Assembly (NCBI GenBank): GCA_947629175.1
Contig: CANRCT010000012.1
Location: 1-64,000, forward strand
Direction: 5' to 3'
DNA: 64,000 nt
Origin: an uncultured Muribaculaceae bacterium
GTDB taxonomy: Bacteria; Bacteroidota; Bacteroidia; Bacteroidales; Muribaculaceae
The notes under the pieces were generated by a model. It worked only from the letters and a program-made list of their open reading frames with translations, searched no databases and had not been told where the DNA came from. A program made the translations under genes and the position numbers. The first letter of the stretch is position 1. Every line of letters starts with the position of its first letter. Positions 18,695 through 28,155 of the stretch are shown one piece after another.

Positions 18695-21259
18695 GTGAAA
18701 ATATATAAATCGATCATCGCCCTTATCGCGATGACACTCCTCATGTTATGGCCGCCACTCCCCGCCCAGGCGCAAACCCCGAAGACTGCTACTTTTACCT
18801 ACGATGATGCTAGTACAGTAACAAGTCGGGTCCTTACATCTTCGGATGGAGTAAAAATGACAATACAAGCTAAACGAAATAATTCTATTGCTGGTGCTAC
18901 AAAATCGGGTAAGTGCTACTTTAAAATTTCAAGATCTTCCGGCGCAACACCAACATATGCTTATAGTTTCTCATTGGGTGAAGGAAAACGAATAAAATCA
19001 ATTAAGTTTGCTGGTCAACCATTGTATGGTGTGAAAAATTCAAACCCTTTGAGTAATTCATCAACTGGGTTCCGGTTTTGGGAGTCGCTAACATCCACTT
19101 CTAAATCGACTGAATATATATATGATTCCACTTCAGATAAGACGAATTCAGGCTATTTGGAATCATGTGTTATTAATGCGACTCCGACATATGGCAGCAC
19201 AAAACCGCTTGTTCTTGACATCGGTACTGGTGTGACAGAAAGTTCCCTGACATTCTATTCTTTCGAAGTTACTTACTTTGTCGACGACGGGACGCTTCCC
19301 AAAGAAAACGAAGTGACTTACGGTATTGACTATGCCACCCCGATAGAATACACCAAAGTAGAGAACCCGACGGAGGCTGACTGGACTACGGCTAAAGGTT
19401 TTGCGCCAATAGCCATCGACGGCGCCAAAGTGTTGGTGCGCCTCGGCAAGACTGTGACCACTTTCACCGCTCCCACTCCGGCAAAGCCTGCCACCGTGAT
19501 CATCGATCCGGCCAAAGGTCTCATCGGTGCGACTGCCGGAACCTCTTTCTTCACGAAACTGACCACCTCGGATGACGACCAGTTCTATAAGGTCGCATAC
19601 CTCTACAACTATAAGACCCCGACTTTTGCAAACGGGTATCAGACCGTGGCTGCCAATCTCACTCTTCCTGCCGGCGCGGCGACTGCAACCGCGCCTAATA
19701 TAGTCAGCTCCAAACAGGATCGCAATAATTTCATTACGGCGGCCAATGCCACTTACACCGTTAAAACTTCAGGTCTGAAGGATATTTTCACAGGCACAGA
19801 AAACGCTGCATTGGCCGACGGCAACGAAATGTGCGTGGCTTTCGATGGCATTCGCGTAAGCTATGTGTCGAAAGACGCGGCTGAGATACCGCCGTTGGCT
19901 CCGGTCGTAACAATTCCCGGTGACGCCAAACCTGCCGGTGATCACAAGTATAAGACACTCGGCGACTTCGATGTGACTGTGGGCAAAAACACAAAAGAAA
20001 CTTATACCGATATCGCTTTCAAATATCGTTTCGGTGATGGCGAGTTCGAAGATGTTCCTGCCGGAGGGAAGATAGCCATAACCGGGGACTGCGTGCTTGA
20101 TGTCAAGGCCGTGTCGGCCGAGCATGGAGAGTCGGGCGTAGTAAGTTACTCCTTTGACAAACTGGAAAATATAGTCAACGTCGCCAATGCTGACGCGCTC
20201 AAAGGACTTGAAGCCAAGACTCTCGTACGACTCAACTGTCCGCTGCAGATCCTGGCATCGGGTCAGTTCAAGACAAATACCAATGATTTCTATATCCTGA
20301 CCCACGATCCCGAATATAAGTCGGTGCCTCTCGTGGTCCGCGGCTCGACGGTTGTGCCAGGCAATGGCTATCAGCCCGGAACCGATCAAAACATTGCTAA
20401 TCAGAACTTCCTGCCTGCGGGAGGGGTGCTCGGCACGCTGGAGTTTGAAAACGGACGTCCGGTGATCGTGCTGAGAGATGACTCGAAAGGTATCGACAAC
20501 TTCAGCCTTTGCTATGACGGAAATGCTTTGAAATATTCAGACAATTACGATGGTGGCAAAGTGGCACCGGCCGGCAAGAACTATGTACGGTTCACTTATA
20601 TCCACAACCGCCGCAAAGATATCTCCCCTGAGGACTTCGGCAGCGCGATCAATATCGACGTTACGTTTTATGCCTCGACGGGTAAATTTACGGTGACCAA
20701 TACCGGAGCGGACGGACAAGGCGGCGAGCCGAAAGTGCTTGATGTGCGCCAGTTGAGCGATGCAGGCGGATTTACAACGGCTGTAACCAATACGTATTCT
20801 ACGGTTGGCAATCCGACGGCCGACGGCGAATACACCCTTTGTGGACTTGTCGGATATGACTACAATACAAAGTCATATTTCCTGTTGCCCCGCTTTATTG
20901 GCAAAGCGTTGCCGGAACTCACTATTGAGCCGGTGAACGACGATAATGCCAAATATACCAAATATGTCAGACCTAATGGCGATAATGCCGGTGAACTCTA
21001 TCTGGAGATGACGGGCACGCAGTTCGGGTTGAAGCTCGGAGGCAGTAACAGCACCAATCAGTATTATTGTGTGGAGGCTGACATACCGGGCGGTTCTTCC
21101 GTAACTGATAAATACATACTTACTAACAAGGGAGAGCAAACGATGGAAGTGAAGGGCGCGACGATCCCTGCTGATGAGCCTTTCAAACTTTTGGTTTACC
21201 TGAACGGAGAGGGCGCTACATCGGCCATCGATCCGGAAACAAGATGCTTTACTCGGTGA
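18695..21259 (+). CDS. Large secreted protein, N-terminal part (signal peptide); probably one gene with the next ORF
   Basis: MKIYKSIIALIAMTLLMLWPPLPAQAQ signal peptide; ends ...ATSAIDPETRCFTR* overlapping the following ORF in another frame. Confidence 0.75.
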   Translation: MKIYKSIIALIAMTLLMLWPPLPAQAQTPKTATFTYDDASTVTSRVLTSSDGVKMTIQAKRNNSIAGATKSGKCYFKISRSSGATPTYAYSFSLGEGKRIKSIKFAGQPLYGVKNSNPLSNSSTGFRFWESLTSTSKSTEYIYDSTSDKTNSGYLESCVINATPTYGSTKPLVLDIGTGVTESSLTFYSFEVTYFVDDGTLPKENEVTYGIDYATPIEYTKVENPTEADWTTAKGFAPIAIDGAKVLVRLGKTVTTFTAPTPAKPATVIIDPAKGLIGATAGTSFFTKLTTSDDDQFYKVAYLYNYKTPTFANGYQTVAANLTLPAGAATATAPNIVSSKQDRNNFITAANATYTVKTSGLKDIFTGTENAALADGNEMCVAFDGIRVSYVSKDAAEIPPLAPVVTIPGDAKPAGDHKYKTLGDFDVTVGKNTKETYTDIAFKYRFGDGEFEDVPAGGKIAITGDCVLDVKAVSAEHGESGVVSYSFDKLENIVNVANADALKGLEAKTLVRLNCPLQILASGQFKTNTNDFYILTHDPEYKSVPLVVRGSTVVPGNGYQPGTDQNIANQNFLPAGGVLGTLEFENGRPVIVLRDDSKGIDNFSLCYDGNALKYSDNYDGGKVAPAGKNYVRFTYIHNRRKDISPEDFGSAINIDVTFYASTGKFTVTNTGADGQGGEPKVLDVRQLSDAGGFTTAVTNTYSTVGNPTADGEYTLCGLVGYDYNTKSYFLLPRFIGKALPELTIEPVNDDNAKYTKYVRPNGDNAGELYLEMTGTQFGLKLGGSNSTNQYYCVEADIPGGSSVTDKYILTNKGEQTMEVKGATIPADEPFKLLVYLNGEGATSAIDPETRCFTR

Positions 21260-24200
21260 GGATGTATCATCTCCACGTCTACAATGCCGTGGACGGCGCC
21301 GACGTGTACACCTCCATAGCGCAGCTGCTGCAGGACGCCAAGGAGCATCGCGAAACGATGAACCTGTACGTGCGGCTCACTTGCCCGAATATGGCCGTAG
21401 CGGCAGTCAAGGATAACCGTTCGGCGAATGAATCGGACTGGAACTGCTTGATCGTAAAGGATGTTACTCCTTTGGTCAACGGTGAGGAGAATCCAGATAT
21501 CCCCTCGCTCCCGCTGGTGTTCAAGCAGGGCATAGGAAAATTCTCGTCGAGCTTTTTCCAATATTCCAATACGGTCGAGAAATACTATAAATATCCCCGT
21601 CCGGGCGAATATATCCAGGAGATGACCTTCAAGGTAAAGATTGATGCCAACGGCAACCTGACCGGCGACCTGACTAATTTCGACGCGCGTTACAAATCTT
21701 TCGCTGCTTCGGCCGAAACGCATTTCGGTTATAATCCGGAACTTCGCCCCGGCGAGCCTTGGTTCAAGAAGCATGTCGGCAAGATTACTCATATGGAAGA
21801 TCTTCAGAAAGCCGAGGAAGCTGTGCTTTCCGCTGAGCAACTCGACAGGCTTGTGACTGTGGAGGGCGTGAAGATCGCAGCCGTGGAGGACCCTGCCGCG
21901 CAGCCCGAGGCTCAGAGTGACGGCGGCGGCATCGCCGCGCTGGCCGACGAGCCGGCACAGAAGACCTACGTGGCCAAGATGGCCAAGGACGTGCGTCTGG
22001 AGTGGAACATCTTCCCGTCGACCGACGAAAAGACCGTGGACCACACCATCATCGACAATATCGGCGATGACGCCACCTATACCCTCACCGGACTGGTGCG
22101 CGCCGACGCCGACGGCGGCCACTTTATCGAGGTGCTCGACCTCGACCCGGTGTTCGGCAAGAAGCTCGCAGTCTGTGACCATGAGCATCATGCCACCTAT
22201 TATGACCAGGATATCGACGACGTGAAGCTCTCGCCCGAGCAGATAGGCACAGTAGTGGAGCTGACCGGAATGAAGCTTGCCGGCACCGAAGCCGACGGCT
22301 ACACCACGGTGACACGCCAGCCAGTGAAGCTCAATTTCAGCAGTCTCGCCTCGAAGACCGACGGCTGGAACAATCAGGCCAAGGAAGCCGTGGAGGGTAA
22401 TCTGCCCGTCAAACTGATGGGTACGCTGGCCGGCGCCGATGACGGTTCGGCTTACACGCTCAACGTGCTGACCTACGACAATCTCGCTTTCGACAAAGAG
22501 ACCGAGGAGGGTCTGGAACTGACATTCGACGGGGTGACTTTCGACCCGGAGCGCACGGAGTTCTACTCCGTAGGCAAGCTCGGCTACGAGGCTCCGGAAG
22601 GCACGCACGTCTACTACACGATGGTCGACCCCGATGAAGCCACAAAGGATCTTGGCGAGGACGCCACCGACGAGGACAAGGCTGCCGCTATCACGGCGGC
22701 TCTTGAAAGCCGCGCCGAGACGCTGCTCGACAATGCCGAGGGCGTACGGGCCGACCGCACTGTATGGGTGCGCCTGACAGCGTGCACCCCCGGCGAAGCC
22801 CCGATCAAGGCCCGCGTGTTTGAGGTGAAGAAGGGCTCGACCGACGTCAACAAGATCGCCGAAGTGGTAGCCGCGCAGCCCGAGGGAGGCAAGGGCGTAT
22901 ACCACGTGCGTTCGCCCTGGCTCGTGACCGCTAAAGGGGCCGACCGCGTAATCGTGACTGACGGTACGATACATGCCGCTCTGGAGACGAACGCACAGAG
23001 CCCCGCGCTTCCCGCGGCCGGCAGCCATCTGGCCGACTTCGCCGTAGCGAAAGGATCCACGGCGATGCATCCCGACTATACGTATTCGTTCGATCTGGCC
23101 GGCAATGATCTGCAGCGCATAGTGATCGAGACTCCCGCCGAGCCGGTGAAGGCTCCCGCCGTGGAGAATGTGGCTGCTGTAAGCGCCGACGCCCATAAGG
23201 GTCATCTCTTGGGATTTACCGACGTGAAGCTCTCCGGCAATAAGACGGTCGGATTCAGTGTTACAGGCGTCGTGACATCAGGTGACGCCACCGCCGGCCT
23301 GAAGCTGAACAATGTGCTCGGCATATCGCTCGACCAGATGCTCGACGACAACGCCGAGGCAAAGTATCGTCTGACAGGCTACCTGATGCCGGCCGCAGAT
23401 GGAGGTCTGGAGTTCTGGCCCGACGGAGTGATACGCCGCACGAAAATAGCCACAGTGCCGGTCATCACGCTCAGCGCCGATAAGAGCCTCCAGCCCGCTA
23501 AAGCCACCATCAGCTGCGCCGACGAGAGCCTGACGATAGAATACTCCATCGATGGCGGCAAGACCTGGATCCAGTATGCCGGCGAGATATCCCTGACCAA
23601 GAGCACTGAGCTCAAAGCCCGCGCCACGAAGGAGTATCTTGACAACAGCGACGAGGCTACGGCCACGTTCACGCTGCTCTACACCTCGGCCGCTCCCGCC
23701 GCCTCGTTTGAGGAGTCGGACGGCCTGACGAAGGTGACCCTCGGCAGCTCGGCCGAAGGCGCCGCAGCCGGCAGCTACAGGATCTACTATACGACCGACG
23801 GCAGCGAGCCCACCGAGGAGTCGACGCTCTACGCCGGCAAGCCGATCGAAGTGACGGCCCCCGACGTAGTGGTCAAGGCCATACTCATAGAAAACGCCGC
23901 CGAGGCAGTGGCGAGCGCCGTCAAGGAGTGGCCGGTGGCATTCACTCCGGCTCTGAGCGGCGACGTCACCATCACTGTCAGGGAGGAGGCGGGCAAGACC
24001 GTCATCACCATCAGCGGCCCCGGCACGATATCCTATACGCTCGACGGCGGCAAGACCTACGTGGAGTATAAGGATCCGATAGTCATAACCAACGACAGCC
24101 AGACCGAACTCCAGGGCACCATACGTGCTTTCGCCCAGGAGGACGGCAAACGTCCGGGAGCAATCAAGGAGGAATCTTACAAAGTGAGCGGTATCGGCAG

Positions 24201-24375
24201 CCTGTCGGCCGACAGCGCTGCAGGCGTGAGCGTTGAGGGCAATACGATCGTGGCGCCCGAAGGCTCGATGGTATTCGACATCACGGGTCGCCGCGTCGGT
24301 CTGACCGGACTGCGCCGCGGCATCTACATCGTACGCCTTCCCGACGGCAAGGCCGTGAAGGTAAGCGTACGCTGA
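21244..24375 (+). CDS. Large secreted protein, C-terminal part: chitobiase-like repeats and T9SS type A-like sorting domain
   Basis: No signal peptide of its own. YYTTDGSEPTEESTLYAGKPIEV and IEYSIDGGKTWIQYAGEI repeats; C-terminal MVFDITGRRVGLTGLRRGIYIVRLPDGKAVKVSVR. Confidence 0.75.
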   Translation: MLYSVRMYHLHVYNAVDGADVYTSIAQLLQDAKEHRETMNLYVRLTCPNMAVAAVKDNRSANESDWNCLIVKDVTPLVNGEENPDIPSLPLVFKQGIGKFSSSFFQYSNTVEKYYKYPRPGEYIQEMTFKVKIDANGNLTGDLTNFDARYKSFAASAETHFGYNPELRPGEPWFKKHVGKITHMEDLQKAEEAVLSAEQLDRLVTVEGVKIAAVEDPAAQPEAQSDGGGIAALADEPAQKTYVAKMAKDVRLEWNIFPSTDEKTVDHTIIDNIGDDATYTLTGLVRADADGGHFIEVLDLDPVFGKKLAVCDHEHHATYYDQDIDDVKLSPEQIGTVVELTGMKLAGTEADGYTTVTRQPVKLNFSSLASKTDGWNNQAKEAVEGNLPVKLMGTLAGADDGSAYTLNVLTYDNLAFDKETEEGLELTFDGVTFDPERTEFYSVGKLGYEAPEGTHVYYTMVDPDEATKDLGEDATDEDKAAAITAALESRAETLLDNAEGVRADRTVWVRLTACTPGEAPIKARVFEVKKGSTDVNKIAEVVAAQPEGGKGVYHVRSPWLVTAKGADRVIVTDGTIHAALETNAQSPALPAAGSHLADFAVAKGSTAMHPDYTYSFDLAGNDLQRIVIETPAEPVKAPAVENVAAVSADAHKGHLLGFTDVKLSGNKTVGFSVTGVVTSGDATAGLKLNNVLGISLDQMLDDNAEAKYRLTGYLMPAADGGLEFWPDGVIRRTKIATVPVITLSADKSLQPAKATISCADESLTIEYSIDGGKTWIQYAGEISLTKSTELKARATKEYLDNSDEATATFTLLYTSAAPAASFEESDGLTKVTLGSSAEGAAAGSYRIYYTTDGSEPTEESTLYAGKPIEVTAPDVVVKAILIENAAEAVASAVKEWPVAFTPALSGDVTITVREEAGKTVITISGPGTISYTLDGGKTYVEYKDPIVITNDSQTELQGTIRAFAQEDGKRPGAIKEESYKVSGIGSLSADSAAGVSVEGNTIVAPEGSMVFDITGRRVGLTGLRRGIYIVRLPDGKAVKVSVR

Positions 24376-24405
24376 TATCGGAAATTAACATTACCTGTTT
24401 TTGTG

Positions 24406-24438
24406 TCGGGGGCCTCGCCGTGGTGGCGGAGCCCCCGA
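24406..24438 (+). terminator. Terminator downstream of the secreted protein gene
   Basis: TCGGGGGCCTCGCC..GGCGGAGCCCCCGA hairpin followed by TCTTTT. Confidence 0.75.
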
Positions 24439-24692
24439 TCTTTTAGTGCGCGCCGGCGCAATGCTATAATACCTAAAATAGCTACCATAGCTATCGCCCC
24501 GTTCAGCCGATCAAATGCATCTCTCAGATAATTAGGCTTATAGGATGAAACAAATACGTTTTCCATAAAATCCGGGGGCTATTTTACTGCGTTTTCCTAT
24601 GAATCTGGTCGTCGAAAAACTGCGTTTTCCTGAAACGGGCGATGTGGGGAGGACCGGAAGGCGGGGACAAGACATAAGCATATAAAGTAAGA

Positions 24693-24727
24693 CAGCGGCC
24701 GATAATCAAGGAGATTACCGGCTGCTG
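24693..24727 (-). terminator. Likely ancestral tRNA-Leu terminator, now stranded beside attL
   Basis: CAGCGGCCGATAATC (24693-24707) / GATTACCGGCTGCTG (24713-24727). On the minus strand followed by TCTTACTTTAT. Sits 3 bp from the 17-bp att repeat. Confidence 0.6.
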
Positions 24728-24730
24728 CCC

Positions 24731-24747
24731 GTACCCGGACCCGGGAT
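24731..24747. repeat. attL (17-bp duplicate of tRNA-Leu 3' end)
   Basis: GTACCCGGACCCGGGAT identical to 34559-34575. Confidence 0.92.
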
Positions 24748-24859
24748 ATTGATATGAAAACGCATGAAAATGAATAGAACCATTCGCAATGGTTATCAGA
24801 TAGTTATATGTGATTGGCCTTCTATTCATTTATAGCCGTTTTCGATATTTTTTGCCAAG

Positions 24860-24878
24860 TAGTACACTTTTAGTACAC
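24860..24878 (+). repeat. Putative integrase arm-type site, left end
   Basis: TAGTACACTTTTAGTACAC; 18/19 identity, same orientation, to 34490-34508. Confidence 0.7.
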
Positions 24879-24971
24879 CACAGTTGTTATAGAACTGTTA
24901 ATGACTCTTTAATGCAAATTTACGAATTACTTTTGAATGTGTAAATTTGTGGAAAAGAAAAGTTTACACTT

Positions 24972-26219
24972 ATGGCAAATATCAAGACAAAGAACAAACA
25001 AAACCCTAAACTACAGCAGTCCGTACTGAGCGACGGACGGGCCAGCCTTTATCTTGAGTTTTACCTCGGGCGAACCGAAACTCCCGTCGTTGATGATGAC
25101 GGCAACCCGGTGTATTATACCGAAGGTGCGATGAAAGGCAAACAAAAATACAAAATCAAGCATGACCGCCGAAAAGAAAATCTGAACCTATACATCTGGA
25201 TTGCACCCCGTACTCAACAGGAGCGCATCCAGAACAAGAATACGTTGGCTCTTGCCGAGAAAATCCGATTTGAGAGAGAACAGCGTTTGCTTGAGGACCG
25301 GGAAGGCTACCGATTGAAGAAAGAGCGTATCGCCAACTTCCACGACTTCTTTCAAGAATACATAGACACATACACCAAAGCAGACAAGCGCATGATTGAA
25401 ATGGCACATCGGCGTTTCCGTGCTTTTCTCAGCGAAACTCCGGCATATATGATGTATGACCGAATTATAAGACCTCAGCAACTGACTAAGGAAATGATGC
25501 TTTCCTTTGTGGAGTATCTGAAAGCTCACGGCAAAGGTGAAGGCCCACAATCAGTATTCCAGCGTTTCAAGAAAGTCATAGCTTATGCCGTTGAAAAGGA
25601 AATCTTGTCGAAGAACCCTTGCATGGGTATTACCATCAAGGTTGACGAAAAGACTTTGAAGAAAGAAATTCTTTCTCCCGAAGAGATAGAAAGATTGATG
25701 GCAACACATTACGCCAATGAAAATCCTGTTATACAACGAGCATTTCTCTTTAGCTTATTCTGCGGTTTACGTTGGTGTGATGTAAGCGATATAACTTTCC
25801 GAAATATTGATTACGCCAACAAACTTCTGATTTTTGAGCAGAACAAAACACGCGGGCACAGTTCGGCGAGTGGTGTGGTAATCCCTCTTAACGATGATAT
25901 TCTATCTCTTGTAGGATACCCGGCGACAGAGGAAGAACGCGATAGTCTAATATTTCCGCTACCTTCTCATACCGCTTGCCTAAAGGCTGTGAAAAGATGG
26001 GTTAAAAGAGCTGGCATTAGTAAGCATATCACATGGCACTGCGCCCGACATAGTTTCGGGGTTAATTTGCTTAATCGCGGAGCGAATATAAAGACGGTAT
26101 CAACCCTTTTAGGGCATAGCAGCTTACGGCATACGGAAAAATACACACGAGCTAATGACGACCTTATGGTGAAGGCTATAAACAGCCTCGGCAGTGTCAG
26201 CTATGCAAGCCCCGAATAA
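24972..26219 (+). CDS. Tyrosine recombinase/integrase (element 2, intact)
   Basis: FSLFCGLRWCDVSDIT...ITWHCARHSFGVNLLNRGANIKTVSTLLGHSSLRHTEKYTRAND: R..HxxR..H..Y set present. Confidence 0.95.
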   Translation: MANIKTKNKQNPKLQQSVLSDGRASLYLEFYLGRTETPVVDDDGNPVYYTEGAMKGKQKYKIKHDRRKENLNLYIWIAPRTQQERIQNKNTLALAEKIRFEREQRLLEDREGYRLKKERIANFHDFFQEYIDTYTKADKRMIEMAHRRFRAFLSETPAYMMYDRIIRPQQLTKEMMLSFVEYLKAHGKGEGPQSVFQRFKKVIAYAVEKEILSKNPCMGITIKVDEKTLKKEILSPEEIERLMATHYANENPVIQRAFLFSLFCGLRWCDVSDITFRNIDYANKLLIFEQNKTRGHSSASGVVIPLNDDILSLVGYPATEEERDSLIFPLPSHTACLKAVKRWVKRAGISKHITWHCARHSFGVNLLNRGANIKTVSTLLGHSSLRHTEKYTRANDDLMVKAINSLGSVSYASPE

Positions 26220-26470
26220 CTTTCCACGGGATTGAGTGTTATATGGTTGTAGATGTGAGCTAAAAAGCTTAACTTTGCATACGGAATCGCAGTCAAAATA
26301 ATTTTGATTGTGGATTTTAGTGGTCGGACATCGGGAGGGATACCCGGTGTCCTTTTCTATCCCGAAGCATACTTGCAATCAAGATTGCAAGATTTATCGT
26401 CTTTACAACTCTATATATCAGAAATTTGTTGTATCTTTGTAATCTAATAACAAACACAAGGAGTACAGAC

Positions 26471-26629
26471 ATGGCACGACCTATCAAAGAAACCCCAGTG
26501 TTAAGGGGCAAGGACGCTGAAAATTTTGCCAGAAGAATGGCAAATCCCGCTCCTGTCAGCAAGTCTGAAAAGGAAGCGGCAAGAAAGGCGTATGAGGCGT
26601 TCAAAGCCATAAGCACATTCCCTATGTAA
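26471..26629 (+). CDS. Small putative antitoxin (52 aa) upstream of GNAT
   Basis: MARPIKETPVLRGKDAENFARRMANPAPVSKSEKEAARKAYEAFKAISTFPM; 2 nt from the start of the GNAT gene. Confidence 0.65.
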   Translation: MARPIKETPVLRGKDAENFARRMANPAPVSKSEKEAARKAYEAFKAISTFPM

Positions 26630-26631
26630 TT

Positions 26632-27162
26632 ATGGACTTTGACAAATTCACCTTCCGGCAGATAGATGCCGATACACAAATAAAGTCATTCGATTGCGGC
26701 GATGCCGATTTGAATGACTTTTTATTTTCCGATGCCGTCAATTACTACAAGTCTATGATGGCGTTGACCTATCTGCTCGAAGACAACGAGGCGGATAAGA
26801 CAGTTGCATATTACAGCCTGCTCAACGATAAGATTGTGTTCGACCCTGACGAGAAGAAGCTATGGAACCGACTTAACCGCCATGTAGCCAATTCAAAACG
26901 GCGCAAGGAATACCCGGCAGTCAAAATCGGTCGTCTTGCCATATCCAAAGATTACGCGGGTAAGCAGATAGGTCGTGCGATTCTATTGCAGGTGAAACAC
27001 GTTTTCGCCACAATGCGTCGGAGTGCTTGTCGCTTCATCACGGTTGATGCATACGCTGCTGCCGTTCCTTTCTATGAGAAATGCGGATTCATGTTCCTTT
27101 CCGAGAAAGACAAGCACTCTACCACAAGGGCTATGTATTTTGACCTTATCAATTTTCCATAA
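26632..27162 (+). CDS. GNAT-family N-acetyltransferase, putative TA toxin
   Basis: IGRLAISKDYAGKQIGRAILLQVKHVF...FITVDAYAAAVPFYEKCGFMFL: GNAT acetyl-CoA binding and C-terminal motifs as in TacT/AtaT-like toxins. Confidence 0.82.
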   Translation: MDFDKFTFRQIDADTQIKSFDCGDADLNDFLFSDAVNYYKSMMALTYLLEDNEADKTVAYYSLLNDKIVFDPDEKKLWNRLNRHVANSKRRKEYPAVKIGRLAISKDYAGKQIGRAILLQVKHVFATMRRSACRFITVDAYAAAVPFYEKCGFMFLSEKDKHSTTRAMYFDLINFP

Positions 27163-27217
27163 AAACGCTAATTGAGACATAATAACCATATTAGTATTTT
27201 TGTAGTTATACATTTTT

Positions 27218-27646
27218 ATGAATAATCGAATTAAATACGCAACCGACGTAGAACAAAGTAAAAAGCTATGTGAGTTTATTGATGTTCAGAGTTCTGATAT
27301 GTATTGGGAAGTTTCTGAATCAAGAAACCTCTTAAAATATAAGAATACCCCTAAGTCAGATGGCAAAAATAAATGTATTCATGCATGGAGTTTGCCTGCT
27401 TTGATAAACTTATTGCCGTGGGAGTTATGTCAAGTAACTGATGCCAACGTTGACATTCAAGACGCTGTATGTGAAAAATATACTATGAGAATCATGTGTG
27501 AAAGGGGCGATCCTTATCGTAGTTATAAAGTGCTTTTTGCCAATAGAGAAGGGGATGTGTTATTTTCGCGAATTGGCATGACTCCTATTGATGCGGTATA
27601 TTATGCAATATGCGGTTTAAGAGCTGAATATAATTGGAAATTCTAA
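27218..27646 (+). CDS. Hypothetical protein
   Basis: 142 aa, AT-rich, no recognised motif; 3' end overlaps the next ORF by 13 nt. Confidence 0.6.
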   Translation: MNNRIKYATDVEQSKKLCEFIDVQSSDMYWEVSESRNLLKYKNTPKSDGKNKCIHAWSLPALINLLPWELCQVTDANVDIQDAVCEKYTMRIMCERGDPYRSYKVLFANREGDVLFSRIGMTPIDAVYYAICGLRAEYNWKF

Positions 27647-28155
27647 TAGCAAAAACCGTGTTATATAACGATTTGCCAATATTTAACTCCTTTGAGAAAC
27701 AATTTGGGGATAGATTATTATCGCTTTTCCCAATCTTAAAGAAGATAAGTATCAAAACATTCTCAATGCAACAATATAAGAGTGCACAGGAAAATTATAT
27801 TATTCAAATTAAAGAGCCTGAAAAGCAGCCACTCTCGTGTTTTATATATAATAATACAGGGGCTATTGAGGAAACTATTTGTGGTATAGTCATAAATGAC
27901 GACTTGATAAATTCATTGAAGATACCTGAACATGAAATATATGCAGGGATTGCGCATGAGATTGGTCACATTCTTTACTTTTTTGCAGAAAATAAGGATG
28001 TGAATAAGGAAGAATTTTTTGCTGATTCCGTAGCTTGCAAATTGAACCTTAAGAATGAGATGTGCCAGCTTATTGAAAAGGTCTTAATGACAAACATTTA
28101 TCCTCAATCTACAAAAAATCAACTACGGATAAGACAATTATTTTTGCAATGCTAA
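27634..28155 (+). CDS. HExxH zinc metallopeptidase-like (ImmA/IrrE-like) protein
   Basis: IAHEIGHILYFFAENKDVNKEEFFADSVACKL: HEIGH plus downstream E..AD, as in ImmA/IrrE and gluzincin-type proteins. Confidence 0.68.
   Translation: MEILIAKTVLYNDLPIFNSFEKQFGDRLLSLFPILKKISIKTFSMQQYKSAQENYIIQIKEPEKQPLSCFIYNNTGAIEETICGIVINDDLINSLKIPEHEIYAGIAHEIGHILYFFAENKDVNKEEFFADSVACKLNLKNEMCQLIEKVLMTNIYPQSTKNQLRIRQLFLQC

Noticed and set aside
21196-23205. 669-aa minus-strand ORF
   Set aside because: Fully antisense to the secreted-protein ORFs; His/Gly/Val-rich composition typical of a codon-shadow frame and no recognisable domain.
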